A DNA stretch of 38,606 bases. Origin: an uncultured Eubacteriales bacterium (GTDB taxonomy: Bacteria > Bacillota > Clostridia > UBA1381). Of the stretch, positions 15,761-24,465 are shown one piece after another. Numbering within the stretch: the stretch's first letter is position 1; each line of letters starts with the position of its first letter. The DNA is taken from assembly GCA_905199755.1 (NCBI GenBank), contig CAJKHT010000016.1, forward strand, positions 1 through 38,606, given 5' to 3'. The notes below the pieces were generated by a model that did no database searches, was not told where the DNA came from, and saw only the letters and a list, made by a program, of their open reading frames with translations. A program made the translations under genes and the position numbers.

Positions 15761-16014
15761 ATGTAATATCCTCCTAAGACATGACTTTTAATTTCAAAAA
15801 AATTGTAACCTTTTTGAAAAATAAATTTAAAAAAAGTATTCACAAATTAAATTTTTTGTGATAAAATAGTAATCGACACAACATATAGTATACATATTGT
15901 AAAAAAGTAACAATATATACACCGCGAATGTGCGGCTTACGGAATAATTATAACCCATATCCCGAAATTTTACAAGAAAAACATAAAAATAGTAAAAAAA
16001 ATTTCAAAAATCTA
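15761..16014. other. AT-rich divergent regulatory region between tex and the dcw cluster
   Basis: There is no gene here. A plus-strand promoter-like pair, TTCACA (15839-15844), 17 bases, TAAAAT (15862-15867), contains the inverted repeat CACAAA...TTTGTG. Immediately downstream is a near-palindrome, ACAACATATAG...ATATTGT (about 15878-15900), and then a small GC hairpin around 15920-15945. I could not identify a convincing tex promoter on the minus strand. Confidence 0.4.
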
Positions 16015-16043
16015 TTGCGTTTTTTGCAAATATAGAGTAAAAT
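16015..16043 (+). promoter_or_regulatory. Main promoter of the mraZ-led dcw cluster
   Basis: TTGCGT (16015-16020), a 17-base spacer and TAAAAT (16038-16043). The predicted start point is near 16050, about 95 bases before mraZ. Confidence 0.65.
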
Positions 16044-16050
16044 GGATATG

Positions 16051-16076
16051 TGGGGAGGAAAATGGAGGATATGGGA
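16051..16076 (+). promoter_or_regulatory. Candidate MraZ boxes
   Basis: Three TGG-type elements, TGGGG (16051), TGGAG (16063) and TGGGA (16072), sit directly at and after the predicted start point. MraZ proteins bind direct TGGGN-like repeats upstream of their own operon. The spacings (12 and 9) are not regular, so this is a modest match. Confidence 0.4.
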
Positions 16077-16144
16077 GCGGAATTGCTTCAAAAATCCATT
16101 TCCGGGAAACATAATGTAAGCTTATGAAAGGCGGTGAATGTACG

Positions 16145-16588
16145 GTGACGGCTTTTGTTGATGAATATGAAAGACAGCTGGATGAACGCGGAAGAATTAT
16201 CCTGCCGTCAAAGCTTCGCGGTGTCACGGGCAATACCGTATATATCACACAGGCGCCTTTTGATAAGTGCCTGCATCTTTATACCGAGACCGAGTGGGAG
16301 CATGTATCGGAAAAAATCAATAAGCTGCCTACATCGACGGACAGGAATGCGGCTGCTTTTGTGCGTATATTTTTCGGCAAAGCAACTGCCGTGCAGGTGG
16401 ATAAACAGGGCAGAATACCTATAGCGGGCAGACTTTTGGAATACGCCGGCATAACAAAGGACGTTGTTCTTGTCGGTGCAAACACAAGACTGGAAATATG
16501 GGACAGTGCGGCATGGAACGAATACCAGTCCGGACTTGCCGACGATATTATGATGGAAGGCGTTTTGAAATACGGTCTTAACATATGA
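16145..16588 (+). CDS. mraZ: Transcriptional regulator MraZ
   Basis: A 147-residue regulator with two AbrB/MazE-like swapped-hairpin repeats: DERGRIILPSKLRGV near the start and DKQGRIPIAGRLLEYAGI about 75 residues later, both with the MraZ pattern. MraZ binds upstream of its own operon and represses the dcw cluster in studied bacteria. The GTG at 16145 is preferred: GGCGGTG lies 8 bases before it and the protein then begins close to the family start. An in-frame ATG at 16124 sits inside that ribosome site. It is the first gene of the division and cell-wall cluster. Confidence 0.95.
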   Translation: MTAFVDEYERQLDERGRIILPSKLRGVTGNTVYITQAPFDKCLHLYTETEWEHVSEKINKLPTSTDRNAAAFVRIFFGKATAVQVDKQGRIPIAGRLLEYAGITKDVVLVGANTRLEIWDSAAWNEYQSGLADDIMMEGVLKYGLNI

Positions 16589-16628
16589 TTTGTTACAGAA
16601 TGATTTCATCAAAATATGGGAGGCGGCA

Positions 16629-17561
16629 ATGGAATTTAAGCATATTTCGGTTCTGCTGGATAAAAGCATAGAATTTCTTAACATTCACGATAACGGAATA
16701 TATGTTGACGGTACACTCGGAGGAGGCGGTCATTCATATAAGCTGTTAAAGTCAAACGAAACATGCCGTCTTATCGGCATCGACAGAGATAAAGAAGCCA
16801 TTGCTGCTGCCTCAAAAAGACTTTCGGAATTCGGCGGCAGAGTGACGGCGGTTAATGACAATTTTTGCAGAGTAAAGGACATTTTAAGAAATCTGCAAAC
16901 GGATAAAATTGACGGAGCACTGCTTGATTTGGGAGTGAGCTCATATCAGCTTGACAACGCTTCGAGAGGATTCGGTTACATGCATGATGCGCCGCTTGAC
17001 ATGCGCATGGATATGCAAAGCGCCAAAACCGCATATGATGTAATAAATTCATACACGGCGGACGAGCTTACAAAGATATTCTTTGATTACGGAGAAGAAA
17101 AGTGGTCAAAGCGTATTGCGGAATTTATAGTCCGCGAACGGGAAAAAAAGCCTGTGGAAACCACTTTTGAGCTGGTGGAAATAATAAAGGCGGCAATCCC
17201 CGCGGGTGCGCGGAAAGAGGGCGGACACCCGGCAAAGCGTATTTTTCAGGCTGTTCGGATAGAGGTCAATAACGAGCTTGGTATTCTGGAGCAGTCGGTA
17301 AAGGATTTTACGGATGTTTTAAAGCCCGGCGGCAGACTGGCGGTTATTACTTTTCACTCGCTTGAGGACAGAATAATAAAACAGACCTTTGCGTCTCTGG
17401 CGCAGGGGTGTACATGCCCGAAAAGCTTTCCCGTGTGCGTTTGTCATAACGTGCCTCGTGTGAAAATTCTTACAAGGAAGCCCGTTCTTCCCGATGACGG
17501 CGAAACGGAAGCCAATTCACGTTCAAAAAGTGCAAAGCTCAGAGTAATAGAAAAATTATAG
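16629..17561 (+). CDS. rsmH: 16S rRNA (cytosine1402-N4)-methyltransferase
   Basis: A 310-residue SAM-dependent methyltransferase that modifies C1402 of 16S rRNA in the decoding centre. The SAM motif YVDGTLGGGGHS (about 27-38), DGALLDLGVSSYQLD, DMRMD and the late GGRLAVITFHSLEDRIIKQ are all typical. The ATG at 16629 follows GGGAGG at 6-7 bases and gives the family start EFKHISVLL; a longer upstream extension is unsupported. It is the second gene of the cluster, 40 bases after mraZ. Confidence 0.97.
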   Translation: MEFKHISVLLDKSIEFLNIHDNGIYVDGTLGGGGHSYKLLKSNETCRLIGIDRDKEAIAAASKRLSEFGGRVTAVNDNFCRVKDILRNLQTDKIDGALLDLGVSSYQLDNASRGFGYMHDAPLDMRMDMQSAKTAYDVINSYTADELTKIFFDYGEEKWSKRIAEFIVREREKKPVETTFELVEIIKAAIPAGARKEGGHPAKRIFQAVRIEVNNELGILEQSVKDFTDVLKPGGRLAVITFHSLEDRIIKQTFASLAQGCTCPKSFPVCVCHNVPRVKILTRKPVLPDDGETEANSRSKSAKLRVIEKL

Positions 17562-17572
17562 GGAGAATTATT

Positions 17573-18058
17573 GTGGAATACGGAAATCTGGCATATAAAG
17601 AATATCAGTACCCTCCGGCGAAGAAAAAACCACAAAAGAATAATGCAGACAAAAGGAAGCACAACCAGATGCTCAACAGAATTAAGAATATCCGCAGAAT
17701 ATGCGCTATAATCGTACTGGCGCTTTCCGCAGGATTTATGATTTCCGAATTTGTTGCCGTGAACGAAACAAAGCAGCAGATAGCATCGCTGGAAAAGGAT
17801 CTTACATCAGAGGAATCTGTGACATCGCAGAAAATGTTTGAGCTGGAACGCAGTGTCGATTTATCCGAGATAGAAAAGGAAGCAACGACAAGACTGGGCA
17901 TGCAGCGCCCGGAGAAATATCAGACAATATACGTAAACGTAAAACAGAACGATGTAACCGAGAAAACAGCAGGCGCAGTTGAAAGCCTGCCGAGCCGTTT
18001 TGCGGCTGCCGTGAAAAAAATATGCGGTAATATTATCTCTTTCTTCAGCATAGAATAG
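17573..18058 (+). CDS. ftsL: Cell-division protein FtsL-like
   Basis: A 161-residue, one-pass membrane protein. A Lys-rich cytoplasmic tail with repeated KK/NK residues (about 1-42) is followed by a transmembrane helix (IRRICAIIVLALSAGFM) and a coiled-coil-like outside segment (LEKDLTSEESVTSQKMFELE) ending in a conserved RLGMQRPEKYQTIYV stretch. FtsL partners FtsB/DivIC and the septal synthase. Sequence identity in this family is always low, so the call rests on topology, length and position between rsmH and the PBP gene. The start is GTG with GGGAG upstream. Confidence 0.82.
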   Translation: MEYGNLAYKEYQYPPAKKKPQKNNADKRKHNQMLNRIKNIRRICAIIVLALSAGFMISEFVAVNETKQQIASLEKDLTSEESVTSQKMFELERSVDLSEIEKEATTRLGMQRPEKYQTIYVNVKQNDVTEKTAGAVESLPSRFAAAVKKICGNIISFFSIE

Positions 18059-18149
18059 TTTTAATGAGGGGAAGTGTATATCTGTCCCTTTCGTAAAAAA
18101 CGGTATCCGTACATATTCGGACTAAAAAGTAAAAGGAAATGAATTTTAA

Positions 18150-20444
18150 ATGCCAACACCATCAGTAAATAAAATAAGAAGGCGTACCCTGACGATGGCG
18201 GGAGTTATTCTTGTATGCCTTACCGCACTGATTCTGCGTACCGCATACTGGCAGATAATACGCGGTGACGAGCTTTCGGCAAAGGCAAAGAATCAGCAGC
18301 AGGGAAACAGCATAATTACCGCGTCGCGCGGCAATATTTATGACAGAAACGGAAAAACCCTGGCGGAAAGCGCATCGGTCAATACGCTTACCTGCAATCC
18401 GCAGGATATTAAAGCAAGCGGCAATGCCGAAACAATTGCAAAAAGACTGTCGCCGATAATCGACATGAGCTATGACGATATACTGAAGCTTCTGCAGAAA
18501 AGCAGCCGCTATCAGGTTATAAAAAAGCGTCTTTCAATGGACGAGTCGGCGCAGATAGAAAAAATCCTGCATCCGGGCGAAAAAGCGAGCACGGAGGAAA
18601 AAGAGCTTAAAAAAGCATTCACGGGGATTTATTTTGAGGAGGATTCCAAAAGATATTACCCGTTTGACGTTGCTCCGCACGTTTTGGGATTTACGGGCTA
18701 TGACAATAACGGCCTGCAGGGTATAGAGCTTACGTTTGATGATGAGCTTTCGGGAAAAGCAGGCACGGTAAAGTCAAATCAGTCGGCAAAGGGTACTACC
18801 CTTGAAGAACAGCAGACGGAATATATTGAGGCGGCAGAAAAGGGAAACGATGTCGTACTCACCATTGACGAAACCATACAGCATTTTCTTGAAAAAAATC
18901 TTGAAGAAGCGGTTGCACAGCATAAGCTTAAAGAGGGTGCGGCGGGAATTATAATGAATCCGCGTACCGGTGAAGTGCTTGCAATGGCAACAAAGCCCGA
19001 TTTTGACGTTAATAATCCGTATGATGTGAATATCTTCAATAAATATGCAATCGACTTTACATATGAGGGCGAAACTAAGCCGGACAGCGATGATCCCGAC
19101 GCAACGCCGAAGCCTACCGAAGACCCGAACAATATGAGCGACAAGAAAATTGCCGCAATGCGGAACAAGATGTGGCGAAACAAGGCTGTTTCGGATACAT
19201 ATGAGCCGGGTTCGACATTTAAGATAATCACGGCAGCGGCGGCGCTTGAAGAACATATAGTAGATGACAATACTAAATTCTACTGCCCCGGCTTCAGAAT
19301 TGTAGAGGACAGAACAATAGGCTGTGCGAGCAAATCGGGACACGGACCGGAAACATTTGTGCAGGGTGTTTTAAATTCATGTAACCCGGTATTTATGGAT
19401 ATAGGCTTAAAGCTCGGTTATAATAAATTTATGGAATATTTTACGGCTTTCGGACTGACCGACAAGACCAAAATAGAGCTTGGCGGCGAAAGCACAAGTA
19501 TATATTATAAGAAAGAAATGAACAGCGTTGACCTTGCGACAAGCTCGTTCGGTCAGGGCTTTCAGGTTACTCCAATTCAGCTTATAACGGCAATAAGCGC
19601 TGTTATAAACGGCGGTGAAAGAATGAAACCGCAGATTGTCAAGGAAATAAGAAACAACGGCGGCGTTGTGAAATCATATCAGCCGGAAACGGTAAACCGC
19701 GTGATTTCCGAGGAAACCTCCGCCAAAATGCGCGACATACTCGAACAGGTTGTCGCAAACCCGGAGGCGACAGGTAAAAACGCATACGTAAGAGGCTGCC
19801 GTATAGGCGGCAAGACGGGAACATCGGAAAAACAGCCGCGAGGCAGCGACAAGCGTATTGCATCGTTTGTGGGCTTTGCTCCGGCAAACGATCCCGAAAT
19901 AGTGTGTCTTGTCATGCTTGACGAGCCGCAGGTGGATAACAAATACGGCGGTACCATTGCCGCACCGCTTGCAGGTGCCATAATCGAGGATACATTAAAT
20001 TATCTCGGCATAGAAAAGCAGTACACGGATAACGACATACCGGAGGAAAAAACAGAGGTACCCGATTTGAGGGATATGGACGAGAAAACCGCAAGAGGCA
20101 AAATCAGGGAGGCAGGACTCTATTACAGAATTAAGGGCAGCGGTGACAAAATCGTAACCCAGCTTCCTAGGCCGGGAACGATGATGCAAAAGCAGTCAAC
20201 CATTATTCTGTATACGGAGGAAGAGCTTGCGGATTCCGAAGTAACCGTGCCGAACGTGACGGGAATGTCCGTAAGCGGCGCACAGGATACCCTCGCGGGG
20301 GCGGATTTGAATTTTGAAATTGTCGGTGCGGGACACAGTGAATCAAAAACCGCATACTCCGTAAGCCAGAGTATAAAAGCGGGCGAAAAGGTAGCGCCGG
20401 GAACGGTTGTCGGAGTGGAATTCCGCCAGGCGGCGTCAGACTAA
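18150..20444 (+). CDS. Class B penicillin-binding protein with two PASTA domains (FtsI/SpoVD type)
   Basis: A 764-residue transpeptidase that cross-links septal or spore peptidoglycan. It has a short basic tail, a membrane anchor (about 13-32), a dimerisation domain (RGNIYDRNGKTLAES) and the transpeptidase domain with SxxK at Ser355 (EPGSTFKI), SxN at 410-412 (SCN) and KTG at 555-557. Two C-terminal PASTA domains follow (about 635-690 and 695-760), which can sense muropeptide or lipid II. A Pro/Asp-rich insertion, EGETKPDSDDPDATPKPTED, lies just before the SxxK region. Position in the cluster favours the division PBP; SpoVD and FtsI cannot be separated by sequence alone. ATG start with AAAAGGAAA upstream. 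Confidence 0.93.
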   Translation: MPTPSVNKIRRRTLTMAGVILVCLTALILRTAYWQIIRGDELSAKAKNQQQGNSIITASRGNIYDRNGKTLAESASVNTLTCNPQDIKASGNAETIAKRLSPIIDMSYDDILKLLQKSSRYQVIKKRLSMDESAQIEKILHPGEKASTEEKELKKAFTGIYFEEDSKRYYPFDVAPHVLGFTGYDNNGLQGIELTFDDELSGKAGTVKSNQSAKGTTLEEQQTEYIEAAEKGNDVVLTIDETIQHFLEKNLEEAVAQHKLKEGAAGIIMNPRTGEVLAMATKPDFDVNNPYDVNIFNKYAIDFTYEGETKPDSDDPDATPKPTEDPNNMSDKKIAAMRNKMWRNKAVSDTYEPGSTFKIITAAAALEEHIVDDNTKFYCPGFRIVEDRTIGCASKSGHGPETFVQGVLNSCNPVFMDIGLKLGYNKFMEYFTAFGLTDKTKIELGGESTSIYYKKEMNSVDLATSSFGQGFQVTPIQLITAISAVINGGERMKPQIVKEIRNNGGVVKSYQPETVNRVISEETSAKMRDILEQVVANPEATGKNAYVRGCRIGGKTGTSEKQPRGSDKRIASFVGFAPANDPEIVCLVMLDEPQVDNKYGGTIAAPLAGAIIEDTLNYLGIEKQYTDNDIPEEKTEVPDLRDMDEKTARGKIREAGLYYRIKGSGDKIVTQLPRPGTMMQKQSTIILYTEEELADSEVTVPNVTGMSVSGAQDTLAGADLNFEIVGAGHSESKTAYSVSQSIKAGEKVAPGTVVGVEFRQAASD

Positions 20445-20472
20445 AGCAAAAATTATCGGAGGGGGATTTATA

Positions 20473-21912
20473 ATGTTAGCGTCTGAACTTATAGGCAGCG
20501 AATGGACAGACAAATATGATGACATTGATATAACGGGTATAGCGTACGATTCGAGAAATGCTTTGCCGGGAAATCTGTTTGTGTGTATTAAGGGATATGA
20601 AACCGACGGTCATAAATATGCCGAGGCGGCAGTGAAAAACGGAGCAATAGCTATTGTGGCACAGGAAAAGATAGATGTTGATGTGCCGGTGCTGTACGTT
20701 GAAAACTCACGCAGAATGATTGCGGAGCTGGCATGCAGATTTTATCACAATCCGTCAAAAAGGTTTAATCTCATTGGTGTGACGGGTACAAACGGCAAAA
20801 CAACAATAACGTATCTTGTAAAAAGTATTCTCGATGAAGCGGGAAAATGCGTCGGAATTATCGGAACAAACCAGAATATTATCGGCGATAAGGTGCTTGT
20901 AACGCAGAGTACGACACCGACTACCCCGAATGCGCTTGAGCTTCAGCAGCTGTTTTCGGAAATGGCGCAGAGTGAGGCGGAATACGTTGTCATGGAGGTA
21001 TCGAGCCACGCTCTGGAGCTTGACAGAGTACACGGCTGCCATTTCAAAACAGGTATATTCACAAATCTGACGCGTGACCATCTTGATTTCCACGGTACAA
21101 TGGAAAACTATCTTGCGGCAAAGGCAAAGCTTTTCAATATGTGCGACAGCGGCGTTGTGAATTTTGATGATGCCGGCGGCAGGAAGATTGCCGCAAATGC
21201 TCCGTGCGATATTCTCAAAGCCGGTATGGGCGAAGAATGTGACCTCAGAGCGGAAAATGTGAGAATAAATGCGCGCGGCACCGACTTTGACATGATTTAC
21301 AAGGGAATAAAATATCCCATGCATATCCGGATACCGGGAAAATTCAGCGTGTATAATGCAATATGTGCGGCAGGCGCGGCAATAAATCTCGGAATTGACA
21401 TGAAAACCATACAGGACGGTCTTGCGGCGGCAGCGGGAGTACTCGGACGCGTAGAGGTGGTTCCTACCGACACCGATTACACCGTAATTATAGATTATGC
21501 GCATACGCCGGACGGACTGAAAAATATAATAAGCTGTGTAAAGGAATTTGCAAAGGGCAGAGTGATAACGCTGTTCGGCTGCGGCGGAGACCGTGACAAC
21601 ACAAAGCGTCCGATAATGGGGGAAATTGCCGGACAGCTTTCCGATTTCAGTATAATAACCTCGGATAATCCGCGCACGGAGGACCCCGAAAAGATTGTAA
21701 GGCAGATTGAAGATGGCATGAAAAAGAGCGGCGGAGATTATATTCTCATAACCGACAGGCGCAAGGCTATAGCATATGCGCTTGACAATGCAAAGAAAGA
21801 TGATGTTATAATTCTTGCCGGAAAGGGACAGGAAACGTATCAGATAATCGGCAAGGAAAAGCATGATTTTGACGAACGTGTTGTTGTATATGAGCATCTT
21901 CACAGCAAATGA
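20473..21912 (+). CDS. murE: UDP-MurNAc-L-Ala-D-Glu : meso-diaminopimelate ligase
   Basis: A 479-residue ATP-dependent amino-acid ligase that adds the third residue to the peptidoglycan stem peptide. It carries the Mur ATP loop GVTGTNGKTT, STTPTTPNALELQ, HLDFHGTMENY and the specificity motif DNPR at 398-401, which marks meso-DAP rather than lysine. The start ATG at 20473 follows GGAGGGGG; upstream in-frame residues overlap the PBP gene and are not needed. It is followed by a strong GC-rich hairpin before murF. Confidence 0.97.
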   Translation: MLASELIGSEWTDKYDDIDITGIAYDSRNALPGNLFVCIKGYETDGHKYAEAAVKNGAIAIVAQEKIDVDVPVLYVENSRRMIAELACRFYHNPSKRFNLIGVTGTNGKTTITYLVKSILDEAGKCVGIIGTNQNIIGDKVLVTQSTTPTTPNALELQQLFSEMAQSEAEYVVMEVSSHALELDRVHGCHFKTGIFTNLTRDHLDFHGTMENYLAAKAKLFNMCDSGVVNFDDAGGRKIAANAPCDILKAGMGEECDLRAENVRINARGTDFDMIYKGIKYPMHIRIPGKFSVYNAICAAGAAINLGIDMKTIQDGLAAAAGVLGRVEVVPTDTDYTVIIDYAHTPDGLKNIISCVKEFAKGRVITLFGCGGDRDNTKRPIMGEIAGQLSDFSIITSDNPRTEDPEKIVRQIEDGMKKSGGDYILITDRRKAIAYALDNAKKDDVIILAGKGQETYQIIGKEKHDFDERVVVYEHLHSK

Positions 21913-21919
21913 CATTAAT

Positions 21920-21962
21920 AATAAGGGAACGGTTGGGGAAGGTCCCCGGCCGCTCCCTTATT
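21920..21962 (+). other. Strong GC-rich hairpin between murE and murF
   Basis: AATAAGGGA (21920-21928) pairs with TCCCTTATT (21954-21962), with an inner GGGGA...TCCCC pairing. No T-run follows, so it is a poor terminator. It may be an RNA-processing or stability element, or a weak pause, inside the cluster, in a 105-base gap where neighbouring genes are nearly touching. Confidence 0.6.
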
Positions 21963-22017
21963 GTGCGATAAACAAGCGCATGTTATATGCGGTGCGCGGA
22001 AAGGATAATTTTTGATT

Positions 22018-23385
22018 ATGCAGAAACTTACTATAGACGATATTCTCAAAGCAACCGGCGGAAAGCTTTTATGCGGAAGTGCGGATACGCGGTTTTCATC
22101 AATAACCACCGATTCGCGCAAGGCGGCGGAGGGGGTTTTGTTTATACCGCTTGTGGGTGATAAATTTGACGGTCATGAGTTCATAAATGCGGCATTTGAG
22201 CTGGGTGCGGCGGCAGTGCTTACGCATAAGGATACGGAGCATCTGGTAGGCAGAACGATAATTAAGGTGAACGATACTTTTACCGCACTGGCGGATATAG
22301 CGCGTTATTATAAGGCTAAATATAATCTTCCCACCGTGGCGGTTACGGGCAGCGTGGGCAAAACCACAACAAAGGATATGCTCCATGCCGTTTTAAGCAC
22401 AAAGTACAATACCCTTAAAACCGAGGGGAATTTCAATAACGAAATAGGACTTCCTCTGACGGTGTTCCGTCTCGAAAAAGAGCATGAGGCGGCGGTGCTT
22501 GAAATGGGAATGAGCCATGCCGGCGAAATAGAAAAGCTTGCTTCGATTGCACGTCCCGATGTGGCGGTGATAACAAATATAGGTATGTCGCATATAGAAA
22601 ATCTTGGCTCGCGCGAGGGGATTTTTAAGGCTAAAATGGAGGTCACAAAGCTTTTTGATGAGAATAACGTTCTTATTGTAAACGGTGATGACGACTATCT
22701 TAAGACCATTAAGGGCAATACGAAATATAAGGTAATTTCATACGGTATAACAAATCCCGAAAATGATGTTACCGCAAAAAATATCCGAAGCTGCGGAATT
22801 GACGGAACGGTGTTTACGGCGGTGATGGGCGGAAAGGAATATGAAGTGACCGTTAAAGCGGCAGGGGAGCATAATGTGTATAATGCACTCGCCGCAATTT
22901 GTGTCGGAACGGAATTTAATGTTCCTATGGAAAATATAATAGAGGGAATAAAAAACTTCAAGCTGACGGCAATGCGCATGTCGGTTGAGGAAATAAACGG
23001 CATGACGGTTATAAATGACTGTTATAACGCATCACCCGATTCGATACGCGCCGCATTAAAAGTGTTAGGCTCCGTAAAGGATAAGCGCCGTGTTGCAATT
23101 CTGGGCGATGTGCTTGAAATGGGGGATTTTGCTCCCGATGCACACCGCGCGCTCGGCAAAGACGTTTATCAAAATGCGCAGGTACTTATAACCGCGGGCG
23201 AAAATGCAAAATATATTGCGGAGGGTGCTAAAGAATGCGGAATGACGGAGGTTTATTCATTTCCCAAAACACTTGCCGCGGCGGAATTTGCAAAGAATTT
23301 TGTAAAAAGCGGTGATGCGGTGCTTGTAAAAGCGTCGCGCGGAATGCATTTTGAAGAAATCTATAATATGATAACGGAGAAATAG
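22018..23385 (+). CDS. murF: UDP-MurNAc-tripeptide : D-alanyl-D-alanine ligase
   Basis: A 455-residue Mur ligase that adds D-Ala-D-Ala to complete the UDP-MurNAc-pentapeptide. Typical parts are DSRKAAEGVLFIPLVGDKFDGHEF, the ATP loop VTGSVGKTTTKDM, TEGNFNNEIGLPLT, LEMGMSHAGEI and NDCYNASPDS. The start may be the ATG at 22018 (protein begins MQKLTIDDIL, close to the family) or a TTG at 22012, better spaced from AAGGA (about 22001-22005). I give the ATG. The stop is followed two bases later by mraY. Confidence 0.95.
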   Translation: MQKLTIDDILKATGGKLLCGSADTRFSSITTDSRKAAEGVLFIPLVGDKFDGHEFINAAFELGAAAVLTHKDTEHLVGRTIIKVNDTFTALADIARYYKAKYNLPTVAVTGSVGKTTTKDMLHAVLSTKYNTLKTEGNFNNEIGLPLTVFRLEKEHEAAVLEMGMSHAGEIEKLASIARPDVAVITNIGMSHIENLGSREGIFKAKMEVTKLFDENNVLIVNGDDDYLKTIKGNTKYKVISYGITNPENDVTAKNIRSCGIDGTVFTAVMGGKEYEVTVKAAGEHNVYNALAAICVGTEFNVPMENIIEGIKNFKLTAMRMSVEEINGMTVINDCYNASPDSIRAALKVLGSVKDKRRVAILGDVLEMGDFAPDAHRALGKDVYQNAQVLITAGENAKYIAEGAKECGMTEVYSFPKTLAAAEFAKNFVKSGDAVLVKASRGMHFEEIYNMITEK

Positions 23386-23387
23386 AT

Positions 23388-24428
23388 ATGGAATTATTAA
23401 AGGAAATGCTTATGTACGATTTACTGGGAATTGTTGCCGCATTTGCGGTAACCGCAATTCTCGGCCCGATTTTTATACCGTGGCTGCATAAGCTGAAATT
23501 CGGTCAGGAAATACGCGAGGAAGGTCCTAAGTGGCATCAAAAGAAGTCCGGCACTCCGACAATGGGCGGAATTATGTTCATAACGGGTATAGGTGCGGCG
23601 GTTATAATAAATCTTATTCTTCTTATTATAAAGGGTGCGCTTACGGGCGCGGCAGGCAAGGCGGTACTGCTTTTTGCGGTTTCTCTGGGCTTCGGTGCGA
23701 TAGGCTTTACCGATGATTACATCAAGGTTGTAAAAAAACGCAATCTCGGACTGACGGCAATTCAGAAATTCACCATGCAGCTGATACTTACGGCAGCTTA
23801 TGCCGCAGCGGCATATTTTATGGGCGAGCTTGATACCGCAATATACATTCCGTTTGTAAATCATGCGGTGAATATCCCCATGTGGCTTTACATACCGTTT
23901 ATTATGTTTGTAATGGTCGGTGTTGTGAATGCGGTAAACCTCACGGACGGCTTGGACGGTCTTGCCGCAAGCGTTACGTTTGTTGTAAGCGTGTTCTTCA
24001 TGCTTGCGGCATTCATTGCGTTTAATTCGGCGGAAACGGGAGTTTCGTTCTTTGCGGCGGCAATGGCGGGCGGTCTGCTTGCGTTCCTTATATATAATAA
24101 ATACCCGGCAAAGGTATTTATGGGTGACACAGGCTCGCTGTTTCTCGGTGCGGCAGTCGCACTTATGGGCATAGACATGAAAATGGAGATATTCCTTATC
24201 CCCGTAGGCTTCGTGTATTTTGCGGAAACGCTGTCGGTAATAATGCAGACCTCGTACTTTAAATATACAAAAAAGAAATACGGCGAGGGCAGAAGAATTT
24301 TTAAAATGACACCCATTCACCATCACTTTGAAATGTGCGGCTGGCAGGAAAAGAAAATCGTAAGAGTGTTTACATTGGTTACGGTTTTGTTGTGTATACT
24401 TGCGTGGGCAGGTATCCCGTCAGTCTGA
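23388..24428 (+). CDS. mraY: Phospho-N-acetylmuramoyl-pentapeptide transferase
   Basis: A 346-residue, ten-helix membrane enzyme that joins phospho-MurNAc-pentapeptide to undecaprenyl phosphate, making lipid I. Signature motifs are KKSGTPTMGGIMF, the acidic FTDDYIKV, NAVNLTDGLDGLA, FMGDTGSLFLG and the HHHFEM motif in the last cytoplasmic loop. Length and motifs are intact. It sits 2 bases after murF. The usual next gene, murD, is absent; ftsW follows. Confidence 0.97.
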   Translation: MELLKEMLMYDLLGIVAAFAVTAILGPIFIPWLHKLKFGQEIREEGPKWHQKKSGTPTMGGIMFITGIGAAVIINLILLIIKGALTGAAGKAVLLFAVSLGFGAIGFTDDYIKVVKKRNLGLTAIQKFTMQLILTAAYAAAAYFMGELDTAIYIPFVNHAVNIPMWLYIPFIMFVMVGVVNAVNLTDGLDGLAASVTFVVSVFFMLAAFIAFNSAETGVSFFAAAMAGGLLAFLIYNKYPAKVFMGDTGSLFLGAAVALMGIDMKMEIFLIPVGFVYFAETLSVIMQTSYFKYTKKKYGEGRRIFKMTPIHHHFEMCGWQEKKIVRVFTLVTVLLCILAWAGIPSV

Positions 24429-24465
24429 TATATAAGCCGGAATTAATTTCAGAAAGGAGCAGCCG

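Noticed and set aside
20755..21915. 386-codon open frame on the minus strand
   Set aside because: It lies wholly opposite murE, has a low-complexity Tyr/Arg/His-rich translation, no ribosome site and no recognisable domain; it is a shadow of murE codon usage.
23421..24326. 301-codon open frame on the minus strand
   Set aside because: Opposite mraY, with a Lys/Arg/Tyr/His-rich translation typical of antisense shadows; no family features.
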